Of a DNA stretch of 64,000 nt, positions 16,508 to 25,120 are shown in pieces; position 1 is the stretch's first letter; every line of letters starts with the position of its first letter. The stretch is from Planctomycetota bacterium (GTDB lineage: Bacteria > Planctomycetota > UBA1135 > UBA2386). Below the pieces are notes generated by a model. The model saw only the letters and a program-made list of their open reading frames with translations. It did no database searches and was not told where the DNA came from. The stretch spans positions 1 to 64,000 of the forward strand of contig JADLFX010000050.1 of assembly GCA_020849665.1 (NCBI GenBank), written 5' to 3'. The position numbers were made by a program, and so were the translations under genes.

Positions 16508-17124
16508 CCCGGGGCGTGTGCCTCTTCGGAGGCGCATTCAACCCCCCGCACCTCGACCACTCTGCCATCCTGCGTGCAGCGTGGACCAGGCTCGCGCCGG
16601 ACGAGATCCGGGTGCTGCCCGCGGCGGCGCATCCGTTCAAGGCCGCGGACGCCGACATGGCACCGTTCGCGGCGCGGGCCGAGCTGTGCCGCCTCGCGTT
16701 CGCGGAACTGCCGGGCGTCGTGATCGACGAGCGGGAGGCGCTGCGGCCCGGGCCCAGCTACACGGTCGACACCCTGCGCGAGCTGCGCCGCGCGCTCGGC
16801 GCGGCGACGCCGCTCTACTGGCTGCTCGGCTCGGACAACCTGCCCCAGCTGACCCACTGGCGCGAGCACCACGAGATCCTGCGCCTGTGCACGGTGGTCA
16901 CCTATCCGCGCACCGACCACCCCTGCGACGCGCAGGCCCTGGCCGGCCTCGACCTCGACGAGGCCGAGCGCCATGCGATCCTCGCCCACGTGCTGCCCGT
17001 GCCGCCGCTCTCGCTCTCGGCCAGCGCGATCCGCAGGAGGCTGCGCGCCGGCCAGCCCGTCGACGATCTCCTGCACCCCGCGGTCCTGGCCCGGATCCGC
17101 GCCCTGCACCTCTACGGCACTTGA
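16504..17124 (+). CDS. nadD: Nicotinate-nucleotide adenylyltransferase
   Basis: 206 residues. NadD adenylates nicotinate mononucleotide in NAD synthesis. The nucleotidyltransferase motif reads GGAFNPPHLDH (about residues 9-19), a variant of GG(T/S)F(D/N)P(I/P)HxGH in which the usual second glycine is Asp. Later LLGSDNLPQLTHW matches the family's G(A/S)D segment and SLSASAIRRRL the (S/T)xxxxR ATP-binding end. It overlaps the hisS stop by four bases, so translation is coupled. The Asp for Gly change beside the second catalytic His is worth noting but does not remove a catalytic histidine. Confidence 0.93.
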   Translation: MTRGVCLFGGAFNPPHLDHSAILRAAWTRLAPDEIRVLPAAAHPFKAADADMAPFAARAELCRLAFAELPGVVIDEREALRPGPSYTVDTLRELRRALGAATPLYWLLGSDNLPQLTHWREHHEILRLCTVVTYPRTDHPCDAQALAGLDLDEAERHAILAHVLPVPPLSLSASAIRRRLRAGQPVDDLLHPAVLARIRALHLYGT

Positions 17125-17198
17125 GGCACGCAACCCGCCGCATGGCCGGCGTCCTCGCATGACACCCTGGAACCCGAGTCCTCGCCGCACCGCCTGAC

Positions 17199-18035
17199 AT
17201 GCCGCCCTGGAGCGCCGCGCCTCTGAGCCTCGGGCTCTGCCTCCTCGCCCTGGCCGTCCACACCCGCCTGCGCGGCTTCCTGCCCGAGGACCCGCCCGGT
17301 CCACGCAAGCAGCACGACCGGCCCCGCCCGCTGCTCGGCGCGGTGCCCGCGCTCGCGATGCTCGCCGCATGCTGGGCCTGCGGCGCGCCGCCAGCGATGC
17401 TCCTCGGGCTGCTCCTGGTCACGCTGGCGGGCTTCCTGGACGACGCGCGCAAGGCGGCGGGCGGTCTCGCATGGCCGGTGCGGCTGGCGGCGCAGGCCGC
17501 CGCGGCGGCGCTGCTCGCCGGCCACCTCGCCGCGGGCCAGGACGTCCTGGTCCTCGCCGCCCTGGGATTGCTCGCGGTGGTCCTGATCAACGCCGTGAAC
17601 TTCCTCGACAACTGCGATGGCGTGGCGGTGGCCGTGGTGGCGACTCCGCTGCTCCTCGCCACGACGGGCACGGGATGGAGCGCAGCGGGAGCGTTCGCCC
17701 TGCTCGGCTTCCTGCCGCTCAACTGGCCGCGGCCCCGCGCCTTCCTGGGCGACGCGGGTGCCTACGCCGCCGGGCACCTCCTCGCCGCGACGGTCCTCGC
17801 CTGGCCGGACCAGGGCGCCGGCCGCCTCGCCCCGCTGGCGCTCGCCGTCGTGCCGCTCCTCGACTTCCACCAGGTGGTCCTGGCGCGGGTCTGGCTCGGC
17901 ATCCGGCCCTGGGTGGCGGATCGCCGCCACCTCACCCACATCGCCATGAACCTCGGGCTGCCCGCCGCGTGGGTGGCGCCGGCCTTCGCGCTCCTCGCGG
18001 CGCTGGGCCTGCTCGGCGTCCGCGCGCTGGCGTGA
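17199..18035 (+). CDS. MraY/WecA-family phospho-sugar transferase
   Basis: 278 residues, shorter than MraY (about 360). The family moves a sugar phosphate from a UDP-sugar to undecaprenyl phosphate in the membrane. Hallmarks are PRKQHDRPRPLLG near the start, LAGFLDDARK (the Asp-Asp metal motif), VLINAVNFLDNCDGVA (the NxxNxxDGxDG-type loop) and PRAFLGDAGAY. The late HLTH corresponds to the catalytic His cluster. About eight hydrophobic helices are visible. The N-terminal helices are fewer than in MraY, so it is more like the WecA group used for O-antigen, teichoic-type or capsule precursors. It starts 74 bases after nadD and is followed after 28 bases by the antiporter gene. Confidence 0.85.
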   Translation: MPPWSAAPLSLGLCLLALAVHTRLRGFLPEDPPGPRKQHDRPRPLLGAVPALAMLAACWACGAPPAMLLGLLLVTLAGFLDDARKAAGGLAWPVRLAAQAAAAALLAGHLAAGQDVLVLAALGLLAVVLINAVNFLDNCDGVAVAVVATPLLLATTGTGWSAAGAFALLGFLPLNWPRPRAFLGDAGAYAAGHLLAATVLAWPDQGAGRLAPLALAVVPLLDFHQVVLARVWLGIRPWVADRRHLTHIAMNLGLPAAWVAPAFALLAALGLLGVRALA

Positions 18036-18063
18036 CCCCCGGCCGGCCCGGCACACTCCCGCG

Positions 18064-19752
18064 ATGCCGGAAGCCCTGCTCGCCGACCTCGGCCTCTGCA
18101 TCCTCGGCGCGCTGATCGGCGCGTTGCTGGCCCGCCTCCTGCGGCAGCCCCCGCTCCTCGGCTACCTCGCGGCCGGGATCGCGCTCGGCCCGCACCTGGG
18201 CGCGGGCTGGATCCAGGAGGCGGCCAGCGTCGAGGCGATCGCCCGGCTCGGACTCGTGCTGCTGCTCTTCCTGATCGGCGCCGAGATCGACCTGAAGAAG
18301 CTGCGCGCGGCCGGCACGGTGGTCCTGGTCGGGGGGCTGGTGCAGGTCCCGGCGTGCGCCCTGCTGATCGCGCTGGGGGTCGCACCGTTCGTGCCCGGCA
18401 CCACGTTCGAGCTCGGCTTCCTGGGCTTCGTGCTCGCGCTCTCCTCCACGGCGATCCTGGTCAAGGTCCTGCACGAGCAGGGCATGCTGGACACGCTCCC
18501 GGGCCGGATCGCGGTGGGCATCTCGGTGCTGCAGGACCTGTGGGCCGTGACCTTCCTGCTGATCCAGCCCAACCTCGGCAGCACCAGCCTCTGGCCGATC
18601 CTGCGCGGCCTCGGCCTCGGGCTCGGCCTGGTACCGGTCATCCTGCTCGCCGGCCGCCTGATCCTGCCGCACGCGTTCCGGGTCGTGGCGCGCTCGGGCG
18701 AGCTGTCCCTGCTGCTCGCATTCGCATGGTGCGCGAGCGTCTCGGCGGCGGCCACCGCCGTGGGACTCTCCACGGAGATGGGCGCCCTGCTCGCCGGGAT
18801 CACGATCTCCACGTTCCCGGTCCAGGCCGAAGTGGTGACCCGGATCCTGGCGCTGCGGGATGTGTTCCTGAGCCTCTTCTTCGTCAGCCTGGGCCTGCAT
18901 CTCCAGGCGCCGTCGGCGACCCTCGCCGGAGTCGCGGGGCTCACGGCGCTCGTCGCCGTCCTCAGCCGCTTCGTCGTGCTCGTGCCGCTGGTGCGCGCGC
19001 TGCTGCCCGACACGCGCACCGGCACGGTCGCGGCGGCCTATCTGGTGCCGGTCAGCGAATTCGCCCTGGTGGTGACCGCGCTCGGCGCGCGCTCGGGCCA
19101 GATCGGGGCGCCGCTCGAGAACCTGATCGTGTTCGTGTTCGCGCTCACCGCCGTGGTGACGCCGTACTCGTGCGCGCACGCCGACGCGCTGCACCGCCTG
19201 CTGCGCCCGCTCCTGCTCCGCCTCCGGCTCCGCGACGGGTTCGCCGCGGCCGAAGCCGGGACCGTCGCGACGTCACGCTTCCTGGTGCTCGGTGCCTACC
19301 ACATGGGCCGCAGCCTCGCCGAGGAATGGGCGCATCGCCACCCCGAGCGTCTGGACGAGCTCACCGTCGTGGACTTCAACCCCGAGACCCAGACCGAGCT
19401 GACCCGCCTGGGCGTACGCGTCGTGTTCGGCGACGTGGCGAACCTCGAACTCCTGGCGCACCTGCACCCGGACCAGGCCGAGGTCATCGTCTGCACGCTG
19501 CCCGACGCGGTGCTGCGCGGGACCACCAACCTCGACCTGCTCACCGCGCTGCGCCGCCTCGCCCCGCGGGCTCGGATCGCGGTGACCGCGGAGCGCCGCC
19601 GGCACGCCGCGGAGCTCTACGCGGCCGGCGCGGACTACGTGATCGTGCCCGGGCTCAGCGCGGGCGCCGAGCTGGCCGAAGCCCTGCACTTCGACCCGCC
19701 GCTCGGTCCGGCCACCTGCCGGGCGCAGGAGGCCAGGATCCACCTGCCCTGA
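18064..19752 (+). CDS. Kef-type K+/H+ antiporter (CPA2) with TrkA-N domain
   Basis: 562 residues. Residues 1-390 hold about 12 hydrophobic helices of the cation:proton antiporter-2 family, with LLGYLAAGIALGPHLG, LFLIGAEIDLKKL, ALSSTAILVKVL and SAAATAVGLSTEMGALLAG, which are standard Kef segments. From about residue 400 a Rossmann-type TrkA-N domain begins (FLVLGAYHMGRSLAEE, VVDFNPE, VVFGDVANLELL). Its first glycine motif is loose compared with GxGxxG, so the nucleotide preference is unclear. Such proteins export K+ or Na+ for protons and are gated by the nucleotide-binding part. It is the last gene of this plus-strand run and converges on the M16 genes. Confidence 0.9.
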   Translation: MPEALLADLGLCILGALIGALLARLLRQPPLLGYLAAGIALGPHLGAGWIQEAASVEAIARLGLVLLLFLIGAEIDLKKLRAAGTVVLVGGLVQVPACALLIALGVAPFVPGTTFELGFLGFVLALSSTAILVKVLHEQGMLDTLPGRIAVGISVLQDLWAVTFLLIQPNLGSTSLWPILRGLGLGLGLVPVILLAGRLILPHAFRVVARSGELSLLLAFAWCASVSAAATAVGLSTEMGALLAGITISTFPVQAEVVTRILALRDVFLSLFFVSLGLHLQAPSATLAGVAGLTALVAVLSRFVVLVPLVRALLPDTRTGTVAAAYLVPVSEFALVVTALGARSGQIGAPLENLIVFVFALTAVVTPYSCAHADALHRLLRPLLLRLRLRDGFAAAEAGTVATSRFLVLGAYHMGRSLAEEWAHRHPERLDELTVVDFNPETQTELTRLGVRVVFGDVANLELLAHLHPDQAEVIVCTLPDAVLRGTTNLDLLTALRRLAPRARIAVTAERRRHAAELYAAGADYVIVPGLSAGAELAEALHFDPPLGPATCRAQEARIHLP

Positions 19753-19824
19753 GGCCCTTGGCGGGCAGCGCCGTGCCCCGCGGGCCGCACCCCCGCTGCG
19801 CCGGGCGGCAGGCGGCGCCCCGGT

Positions 19825-21093
19825 TCATCCCCCGGGCAGCAGCAGCGCCTCCGCCATGGCCTCGGGAACGAAGAGCTCGCGCTGGCGCGCCCGCACCGCC
19901 TCGAGGCTGACCGCGGCCATCCGCTGGAACACCGAGAACGGCGGCAGTCCGTCGCCGGCCTCCTGCGCGTGCGCGAACGCGAGCGAGCGCACCGCCTCCA
20001 GCCCGCGGACGAACCCGCCGAGGAACTTGCGCCGCACGCGCTCCAGGTCGTGCTCCGCCACGGCGACGGGCCGGGCGACGACCGCGCGCAGCGCCGCCAG
20101 GAGGCGCTCGGGATCGTCGGCCTCGCCGCCCAGCACCGCGCAGCCGAAGCCGCGATCGGCGACGTAGCTGGCCGAGAGCGAGTCGTCGGCCACGCCCTCG
20201 CGGCGCAGCGCCTCGCGCACCGGGCTGGCCGCGCCGAACCACAGGTCGAGGAGGATGCGCGTCACCAGGTCGCGCTCGAGGCGGGCCGCAGGATCGGCGA
20301 TCAGGCTGCGCTCCTTGCAGCCGAGCAGGGCCCGGGCCCGCGCCACGCGGCCGCGGCGCTCGAAGCGCGGAGCCGGCGGCCGGGCCGTGTCCGCGGGTGC
20401 CGTGCCTGGGATCGCCGGCCCCGCGGCCAGCTGCGCCGCCTCGGCCAGGGCCAGCACCTGCTCCGGATCGACCGGCCCGGCCACGGCCAGCGAGGCGTTG
20501 CCGGTGCGATAGAACGCGGCGTAGCAGCGCAGCAGCTCCTCGGCGGTGATACGCCCGATCGACTCCACCGTGCCGCCCACGGGATGGCGCACCGGGTGCA
20601 CGGCGTACAACGCCCCGAGCAGGTCGTAGAACGCCCGGTAGTCGGGCGAGTCCTCGTACATGCGCAGCTCCTGGGCGATGATGCCGCGCTCCTTCGCCAC
20701 GTTCTCGGGCGTGATGTGGGCGCGCGACACGAGGTGCAGGAGGTCCTGCAGGTTCTCCGCGAAGCGCTCCGCGCACGTGAAGTAGTAGGTCGTGCGCGCG
20801 AACCCGGTCATCGCGTTCACCTTGGCGCCGCGCCGGCCGAAGCGGTCGAAGGCCTGGATCGCCTCGTCCTCGAAGAGCTTGTGCTCGAGGTAGTGCGCGA
20901 CGCCCTCGGGACTCGTGTGCGCACCCGCCGCGTCGCTGAAGGCGAGGTCCACGCTGCCGTAGCGGAAGGTGACCACGGCTGCCGCCTCCCGGAAGCGCTC
21001 GGCAGGCACCACGCGCAGCGGCAGGCCGCGCGCGGTCTGCGCCAGCCACACGGCCTCGCCCAGCACCGGATCCCGCACCACGGTGAAGCTCAT
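19825..21093 (-). CDS. M16 zinc peptidase family protein (YfmH-like, active type)
   Basis: 422 residues. The inverted zinc motif HxxEH is complete: His67-Tyr-Leu-Glu70-His71 in AHYLEHKLFEDE. The distal glutamate lies in IIAQELRMYEDSP at about residue 142. Further family marks are AKVNAMTGFARTTYYF and FYRTGNASLAVAGPVD. Proteins of this kind occur as pairs, one active and one inactive subunit, and in some bacteria are linked to elongation factor P modification; the substrate here is unknown. The ATG at 21093 overlaps the stop of the upstream partner by four bases, so the two are made together, probably as a heterodimer. Confidence 0.9.
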   Translation of the reverse strand: MSFTVVRDPVLGEAVWLAQTARGLPLRVVPAERFREAAAVVTFRYGSVDLAFSDAAGAHTSPEGVAHYLEHKLFEDEAIQAFDRFGRRGAKVNAMTGFARTTYYFTCAERFAENLQDLLHLVSRAHITPENVAKERGIIAQELRMYEDSPDYRAFYDLLGALYAVHPVRHPVGGTVESIGRITAEELLRCYAAFYRTGNASLAVAGPVDPEQVLALAEAAQLAAGPAIPGTAPADTARPPAPRFERRGRVARARALLGCKERSLIADPAARLERDLVTRILLDLWFGAASPVREALRREGVADDSLSASYVADRGFGCAVLGGEADDPERLLAALRAVVARPVAVAEHDLERVRRKFLGGFVRGLEAVRSLAFAHAQEAGDGLPPFSVFQRMAAVSLEAVRARQRELFVPEAMAEALLLPGG

Positions 21094-22388
21094 GGGGCGA
21101 TCCCTCCGGCCGGCGTCTCCGCGCCCAGCAGGTACACGTGGTCGAGCCAGAGGCCGGCCGCTCCCTGCACCACCTCGTCGCGCGTGGCGGAGCGGTACAG
21201 GTCCATCCACTCGTCGGGCGTGCGGTCGACGCCCAGGAACCACGACTCGGCCGCGAACGCGAGCCGGGCCTGGGGCGAGTCGTCGACGGTGGCCAGCGTG
21301 CCGAGGATCTGCGCCCGCGCGGTCTCCAGCTCCTGCTCCTGGAACTCGCCGGCCTGCAGCGCCCGCGCCTGGCGCAGCACCTCCTCCTCCACCGCGGCCG
21401 CTGCCCGCTCGTCGCAGCCCACGTGCACCTGCAGCAGGCCCTTGTGCCGCTCCAGTCCGGCCGAGGCGTAGTACGCGAGCGAACGCCGTTCGCGCACCTC
21501 GCGGAACAGGCGCGAGTGCGGCCCGCCGCCCAGCAGGTTGGTGAACAGCCGCCGCCCGATCCAGAGCCTCTGCACGTCGGTGCCGGGCAGGCGGAAGTGC
21601 AGGTGCAGCTTGCTCTGCTGGAGCAGGGTGCGTTCCACCGCACGCCGCACCGGCCGCGGCGCCACGGACACCGGCGGCCGCAGCGGCTCCGGCGCGCGCG
21701 CCGGCATCGCGGCCAGCAGCTCGCCGAGGCGTGCCGCCACCCCCGCCTCGGGCAGGGCCCCGGCCGCGAAGGCCACCATCTCGCCACGCGTCAGGAAGTC
21801 GAGCCGCGCCCGCTCCGGTGCGCCGCGGTCGAGCGCCTCGATCGCCGCGAGGCCGCCGTGCTCGGGGATCGCGTACGGCTCGCCGGCGCAGGCCTCGGCG
21901 ATCGCGCGTTCCGCGGCGTAGGCGCCCTTGTCGTCGCGCAGCGCCCGCACGGCGTCGGCGGCCTGCTTGCGCTCGCGTTCGAAGGTCCCGGACGGGAAAC
22001 CCATGCCGTCGAGCAGCGGCTCGCACAGCAGCTCGCGCAGCAGCTGCGCCCCGGCGCCGAGCTGGTCGGGCCGGCCGGGCAGGAACGCACCCGCCACCGC
22101 GTCCACGCTCATCCGCAGCACGTGGCTCTCCCCCACCTTGGCGGTCCCGGGCCCGACGCTCGCGCCGTAGAGCATCTCCATGCGGCGGGCCAGGGCGGGC
22201 CGGTCGGGGTCGCGCCGCGTGCCCTGCTGCAGCAGCGCCGGCAGGAGCGCCCGCGCCGCCGCGTCCCGGTCGAGCGGCCGGCGCGCATAGAGCACCATGC
22301 GGAATGTCTTGCTGCGCGGATCGCGGCGCACGAGGAAGGGCACGCCCTGCACGTCCTCGCGCTCGAACCCTGCGAACCTCTCGGCCAT
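21090..22388 (-). CDS. M16 peptidase family protein, inactive partner (YfmF-like)
   Basis: 432 residues with the M16 fold but without an HxxEH motif: the region where it would stand reads LLPALLQQGTRRD. The second half has the family's LHLHFRLPGTD and LLGGGPHSRLFREVRERRSLAYYASAG, the Arg-Tyr substrate-binding segment. As in mitochondrial processing peptidase and the bacterial YfmF/YfmH pair, the partner without a zinc site probably supplies the substrate-binding face. The start ATG at 22388 lies 6 bases after a TACCGT hexamer and has no Shine-Dalgarno sequence. It is the first gene of the pair and diverges from the exported protein at 22483. Confidence 0.88.
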   Translation of the reverse strand: MAERFAGFEREDVQGVPFLVRRDPRSKTFRMVLYARRPLDRDAAARALLPALLQQGTRRDPDRPALARRMEMLYGASVGPGTAKVGESHVLRMSVDAVAGAFLPGRPDQLGAGAQLLRELLCEPLLDGMGFPSGTFERERKQAADAVRALRDDKGAYAAERAIAEACAGEPYAIPEHGGLAAIEALDRGAPERARLDFLTRGEMVAFAAGALPEAGVAARLGELLAAMPARAPEPLRPPVSVAPRPVRRAVERTLLQQSKLHLHFRLPGTDVQRLWIGRRLFTNLLGGGPHSRLFREVRERRSLAYYASAGLERHKGLLQVHVGCDERAAAAVEEEVLRQARALQAGEFQEQELETARAQILGTLATVDDSPQARLAFAAESWFLGVDRTPDEWMDLYRSATRDEVVQGAAGLWLDHVYLLGAETPAGGIAP

Positions 22389-22394
22389 CGCGGG

Positions 22395-22400
22395 ACGGTA
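22395..22400 (-). promoter_or_regulatory. -10-like TACCGT before the M16 operon
   Basis: TACCGT on the minus strand (22400-22395), 6 bases before the ATG, in the context GATACCGTCCC. An almost identical context precedes the ABC transporter operon at 35300. It implies a leaderless mRNA if it is the -10 element. Confidence 0.4.
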
Positions 22401-22469
22401 TCCGGGCTGCCCGTGCCTGTCAGCCGGACGCGCCGCCGACCGCGGCGCGACGGCGGTCGCGCGCCGCAC

Positions 22470-22475
22470 TATCCT
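22470..22475 (+). promoter_or_regulatory. -10 candidate TATCCT before the exported protein gene
   Basis: TATCCT followed by 7 bases and then the ATG at 22483; no Shine-Dalgarno sequence. The same hexamer, at similar distance, precedes holA and the glycoside hydrolase gene. No -35 hexamer was recognised. Confidence 0.42.
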
Positions 22476-22482
22476 CCCCGCC

Positions 22483-23346
22483 ATGTCGCCACGCCGCGTC
22501 CTGCTCCTCGCCGCCGTTCTCCTTCCGCAGGGCGGGCCACCGGCAACCCTGCCGGCCCTGCCCGCCGACCTGGCCGCGCTCGCCGCCGAGGTCGGCCGTG
22601 CCCACGGCAGCCTCGCCATCGCCGAGCCGGAGGCCTTCCAGGCGCGGATCGTGCTCACGCCGCTCGGGCGCACCCAGGACACCGTCATGGTCACCCTGGA
22701 CGCCAGCTATCTGACCCGCGCCGAGACCACGCCGCTGATCCGCTACGCGGTGGACGAGCAGGGCCGCAAGATCGAGCGCGGCCTGGACGCCAAGGGACCC
22801 TGGGCGCGCAACGACAAGGCCGTCTACGCCCTGCAGGGCAAGGACTACGCCGAGGAGGCCACCAAGCTGCGCCGCGACCTCGGTCTCGCGCGCCAGCTCC
22901 TGCACTTCGTCCGGCCGCACGCGCTCCTGCTCGCCCTGCGCCAGGCCGGCGTCCCGGAGGCCCAGGACCTGCCGCGCATCGGCCGCCTGCCGCCGCAGCC
23001 CTGCATCACCGTCCGCGGCCGCCTGGACGACTTCCCGTTCCACCAGGCGCGCGGCGAAGCCGGCCCCGCGGAGGTGCGCGTGTGGATCGACCGGTCCACG
23101 CGGCGCCTCGCCGCCGTGCAGGCCACGCCCCTGGACGACAGCGGCCGGCCGAGCGGCAAGGTCGCGGAGCTGGTGCTGCTGCGGGAGTTCCAGCCGCGCA
23201 GCACGTTGCTGCTGCCCACCGAGCTGGTGGTCTACGAACGCGTCGGCGTCGAGAGCCTCAAGGCCGTGGCGCGGGTCCAGGTGCAGGGCCTGGACCTCGC
23301 GCCGAAGCTCGCGGCCAAGGACCTGGAGCGGCCCGCGCGCGGCTGA
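22483..23346 (+). CDS. Exported protein, function unknown
   Basis: 287 residues. MSPRRVLLLAAVLLPQGGP is a signal-like N-terminus (basic, hydrophobic, then Pro/Gly), and the mature part has no further membrane segment. Its middle is rich in Lys/Asp/Glu (DEQGRKIERGLDAKGPWARN, QGKDYAEEATKLRRDLG) and its end is a set of short beta strands (VRVWIDRSTRRLAAVQATP, VAELVLLREFQPR, LPTELVVYERV) reminiscent of periplasmic carrier-type beta proteins such as the LolA/outer-membrane-lipoprotein-sorting fold. That resemblance is only structural guesswork. It stands alone, diverging from the M16 pair and facing the beta-helix gene. Confidence 0.75.
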   Translation: MSPRRVLLLAAVLLPQGGPPATLPALPADLAALAAEVGRAHGSLAIAEPEAFQARIVLTPLGRTQDTVMVTLDASYLTRAETTPLIRYAVDEQGRKIERGLDAKGPWARNDKAVYALQGKDYAEEATKLRRDLGLARQLLHFVRPHALLLALRQAGVPEAQDLPRIGRLPPQPCITVRGRLDDFPFHQARGEAGPAEVRVWIDRSTRRLAAVQATPLDDSGRPSGKVAELVLLREFQPRSTLLLPTELVVYERVGVESLKAVARVQVQGLDLAPKLAAKDLERPARG

Positions 23347-23361
23347 GCGGACGCGCCGGGC

Positions 23362-23376
23362 GCCGGGCCCCCCGGC
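23362..23376. terminator. Small GC hairpin between two convergent stops
   Basis: GCCGGG and CCCGGC form a 6-base-pair stem with a 3-base loop, directly next to the stop codon of the minus-strand gene and 16 bases from that of the plus-strand gene. There is no T run. Confidence 0.3.
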
Positions 23377-25005
23377 TCAGAGCTGCAGCACGCCGCCGTT
23401 GCTCGTGGTCACGCCGAAGTTCGACTGCGTCGCCGGGTCGACCACGAACCACTGGAAGTACGTGCTGCCGCCCAGCAGGCTCGGGTTGTTGGGGATCGGC
23501 AGAGGCACGTTGGCCGTGCCGTTGCCGGCGCCGCTCCCGGCCACCGGGAAGGCGCTGGTGATCGGCAGGTCGATCAGGAGGTTGCAGCCCCCGCCCAGGT
23601 CGAAGGGCAGGTTGATCGAGCCGAAGCGGGTGCGGCTGGTACCGATGCCCAGCGCCGCGTTGGTACCGCCCAGGGCCTTCCTGAGGGTGATCGTGAACGT
23701 CGTCGAACCCAGGGCGATCGCGCCGGTGCTGCTCAGCTCGGGCGTGGCGGCGCCGGAGCCGGCGCAGCCCGTGCCGAAGAGCGCGAAGCCGCTCATCTCG
23801 TAGGCGCCGAGATCCGGCAGGCCGTCGCGCAGCCGGCGCTCGTAGTCCTCGGCGACGTACGCGGGCGTGCGCACGCCCCGGTCCTTCACTGGCGAGTTGG
23901 GCATCGGCCGCAGGTCGTAGGGTGCCTGCTGGGTCTGCCGCAGCAGGGGGTCGGCCTGCAGGCTGTTGGCGTCCTTGTTGGTGGCCTGCTGCCACGCGCT
24001 CAGCGTGTTGTAGGTCGTCGTGCCCAGGGCCGCGATGTTGCCTGCGGGCGCGTTGTAGAGGTTGGCGTCCGACTCCCAGTACTGCAGCGACGCGGTGGTC
24101 GGCGACACGTTCAGGCAGGTGCCCGGGCCGATCATGTTGAACACGTTGCCCCAGAACTTGTTGGGGTACGCCTGCGTGCCGAACGTGCGCACGCAGCTGC
24201 CCGTGCCGGTCGTGATCACGAAGAAGGTGTTGTGGCAGATCTCGTTGTTGAGATTGCTCAGGTCGACATGGATCGCCGCGGCCTGGTTCGAGGTCGAGAG
24301 GTTGCCGAAGAACAGGTTGTTGTAGATCCGGTTCTGGGCGTTGTTGTTGTTGATCAGGTAGATGCCGTACGTGGAGTTGTTGAGGTCCACGCTGTTGCGT
24401 TGGAACTCCCACTGCGACACCTGGGAGCCGTAGATGCCGTACACCGACCCGCCGGGCAGCACGATCGTGTTGCCGACGAAGCGCCAGCGCGCCGCGGTGT
24501 TGGCGCCGTTCACGTAGACCATCGCGCGCGGGAACGCGGATCCACCGGGATGCGCGGCCTGGAACGTGCAGTTGCGGAACTCAACCTCGTCCGTGTACTC
24601 GCCGCCGCGCACCGCCCCGGCGACGGACGACGCGAACTCCATCCCGTCGAACACGTAGTAGCCGTTGCGGTACCAGCTCAGGCCCGCGAAGAGCGTGACG
24701 GTGTCGCCCTGGGTGCCGACCAGCTTCACGCTGCCGGGGATCGGGTGGAAGAAGGTGATCGTGTTGGCCGAGGACGCGCCCTGCACCGGCAGCAGGAAGA
24801 ACGACTCGTTGTAGGTGCCGGCGGCGACGATGAAGGTCACCGGTCCGTTCACGCCTTCCAGGAAGAGCTGCTTGGTGGCGGCGGTGAAGGTCTTGAAGTT
24901 GCGCGCGCCGCTGCCGGCTGGATCGATGTTGTAGGCGCCGCTCATCTGGGCGCAGACGCCGAAGGCCGTGCCGAGGAGCGCGGCGGTGACGAGGGGAAGC
25001 TGCAT
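23377..25005 (-). CDS. Secreted right-handed beta-helix protein with planctomycete-type C-terminal domain
   Basis: 542 residues. The signal peptide is MQLPLVTAALLGTAFGVCAQ. Residues about 25-400 are a series of Asn/Gly-rich strands (VEFRNCTFQ, WRFVGNTIVL, WEFQRNSVDL, NRIYNNLFFGNL, NEICHNTFFV), the pattern of parallel beta-helix proteins that bind or cut polysaccharide; no catalytic triad was recognised. DLGAYEMSG closes that part. From about 405 (FALFGTGCAGSG) to the end is the C-terminal domain shared with 1466-2518 and 50926-52017. AGGAGT 5 bases before the ATG is a good ribosome-binding site. The codon range includes more Asn and Thr than neighbouring genes, as expected for this fold. Single-gene unit. 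Confidence 0.85.
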   Translation of the reverse strand: MQLPLVTAALLGTAFGVCAQMSGAYNIDPAGSGARNFKTFTAATKQLFLEGVNGPVTFIVAAGTYNESFFLLPVQGASSANTITFFHPIPGSVKLVGTQGDTVTLFAGLSWYRNGYYVFDGMEFASSVAGAVRGGEYTDEVEFRNCTFQAAHPGGSAFPRAMVYVNGANTAARWRFVGNTIVLPGGSVYGIYGSQVSQWEFQRNSVDLNNSTYGIYLINNNNAQNRIYNNLFFGNLSTSNQAAAIHVDLSNLNNEICHNTFFVITTGTGSCVRTFGTQAYPNKFWGNVFNMIGPGTCLNVSPTTASLQYWESDANLYNAPAGNIAALGTTTYNTLSAWQQATNKDANSLQADPLLRQTQQAPYDLRPMPNSPVKDRGVRTPAYVAEDYERRLRDGLPDLGAYEMSGFALFGTGCAGSGAATPELSSTGAIALGSTTFTITLRKALGGTNAALGIGTSRTRFGSINLPFDLGGGCNLLIDLPITSAFPVAGSGAGNGTANVPLPIPNNPSLLGGSTYFQWFVVDPATQSNFGVTTSNGGVLQL

Positions 25006-25063
25006 GGGGACTCCTGCGCGGCAACGGATCGCCGCGCGTGGTGAGACTGGGACTGGCCGCGAC

Positions 25064-25069
25064 ACTCTA
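25064..25069 (-). promoter_or_regulatory. -10 candidate TAGAGT before the beta-helix gene
   Basis: TAGAGT on the minus strand (25069-25064), about 58 bases before the start codon; together with AGGAGT near the ATG this gene belongs to the minority here with an ordinary leader. No good -35 was seen. Confidence 0.35.
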
Positions 25070-25120
25070 CGGCCGCCCGCGCCCGCGTGTTGGCCCCTGC
25101 GCCCCGTTCCCGCCGGCCGC

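Noticed and set aside
16504-17124. NadD as a non-functional copy because of HLDH in place of HxGH
   Set aside because: Both catalytic-type histidines and the C-terminal SxxxxR segment remain, so the change is noted but not taken as loss of function.
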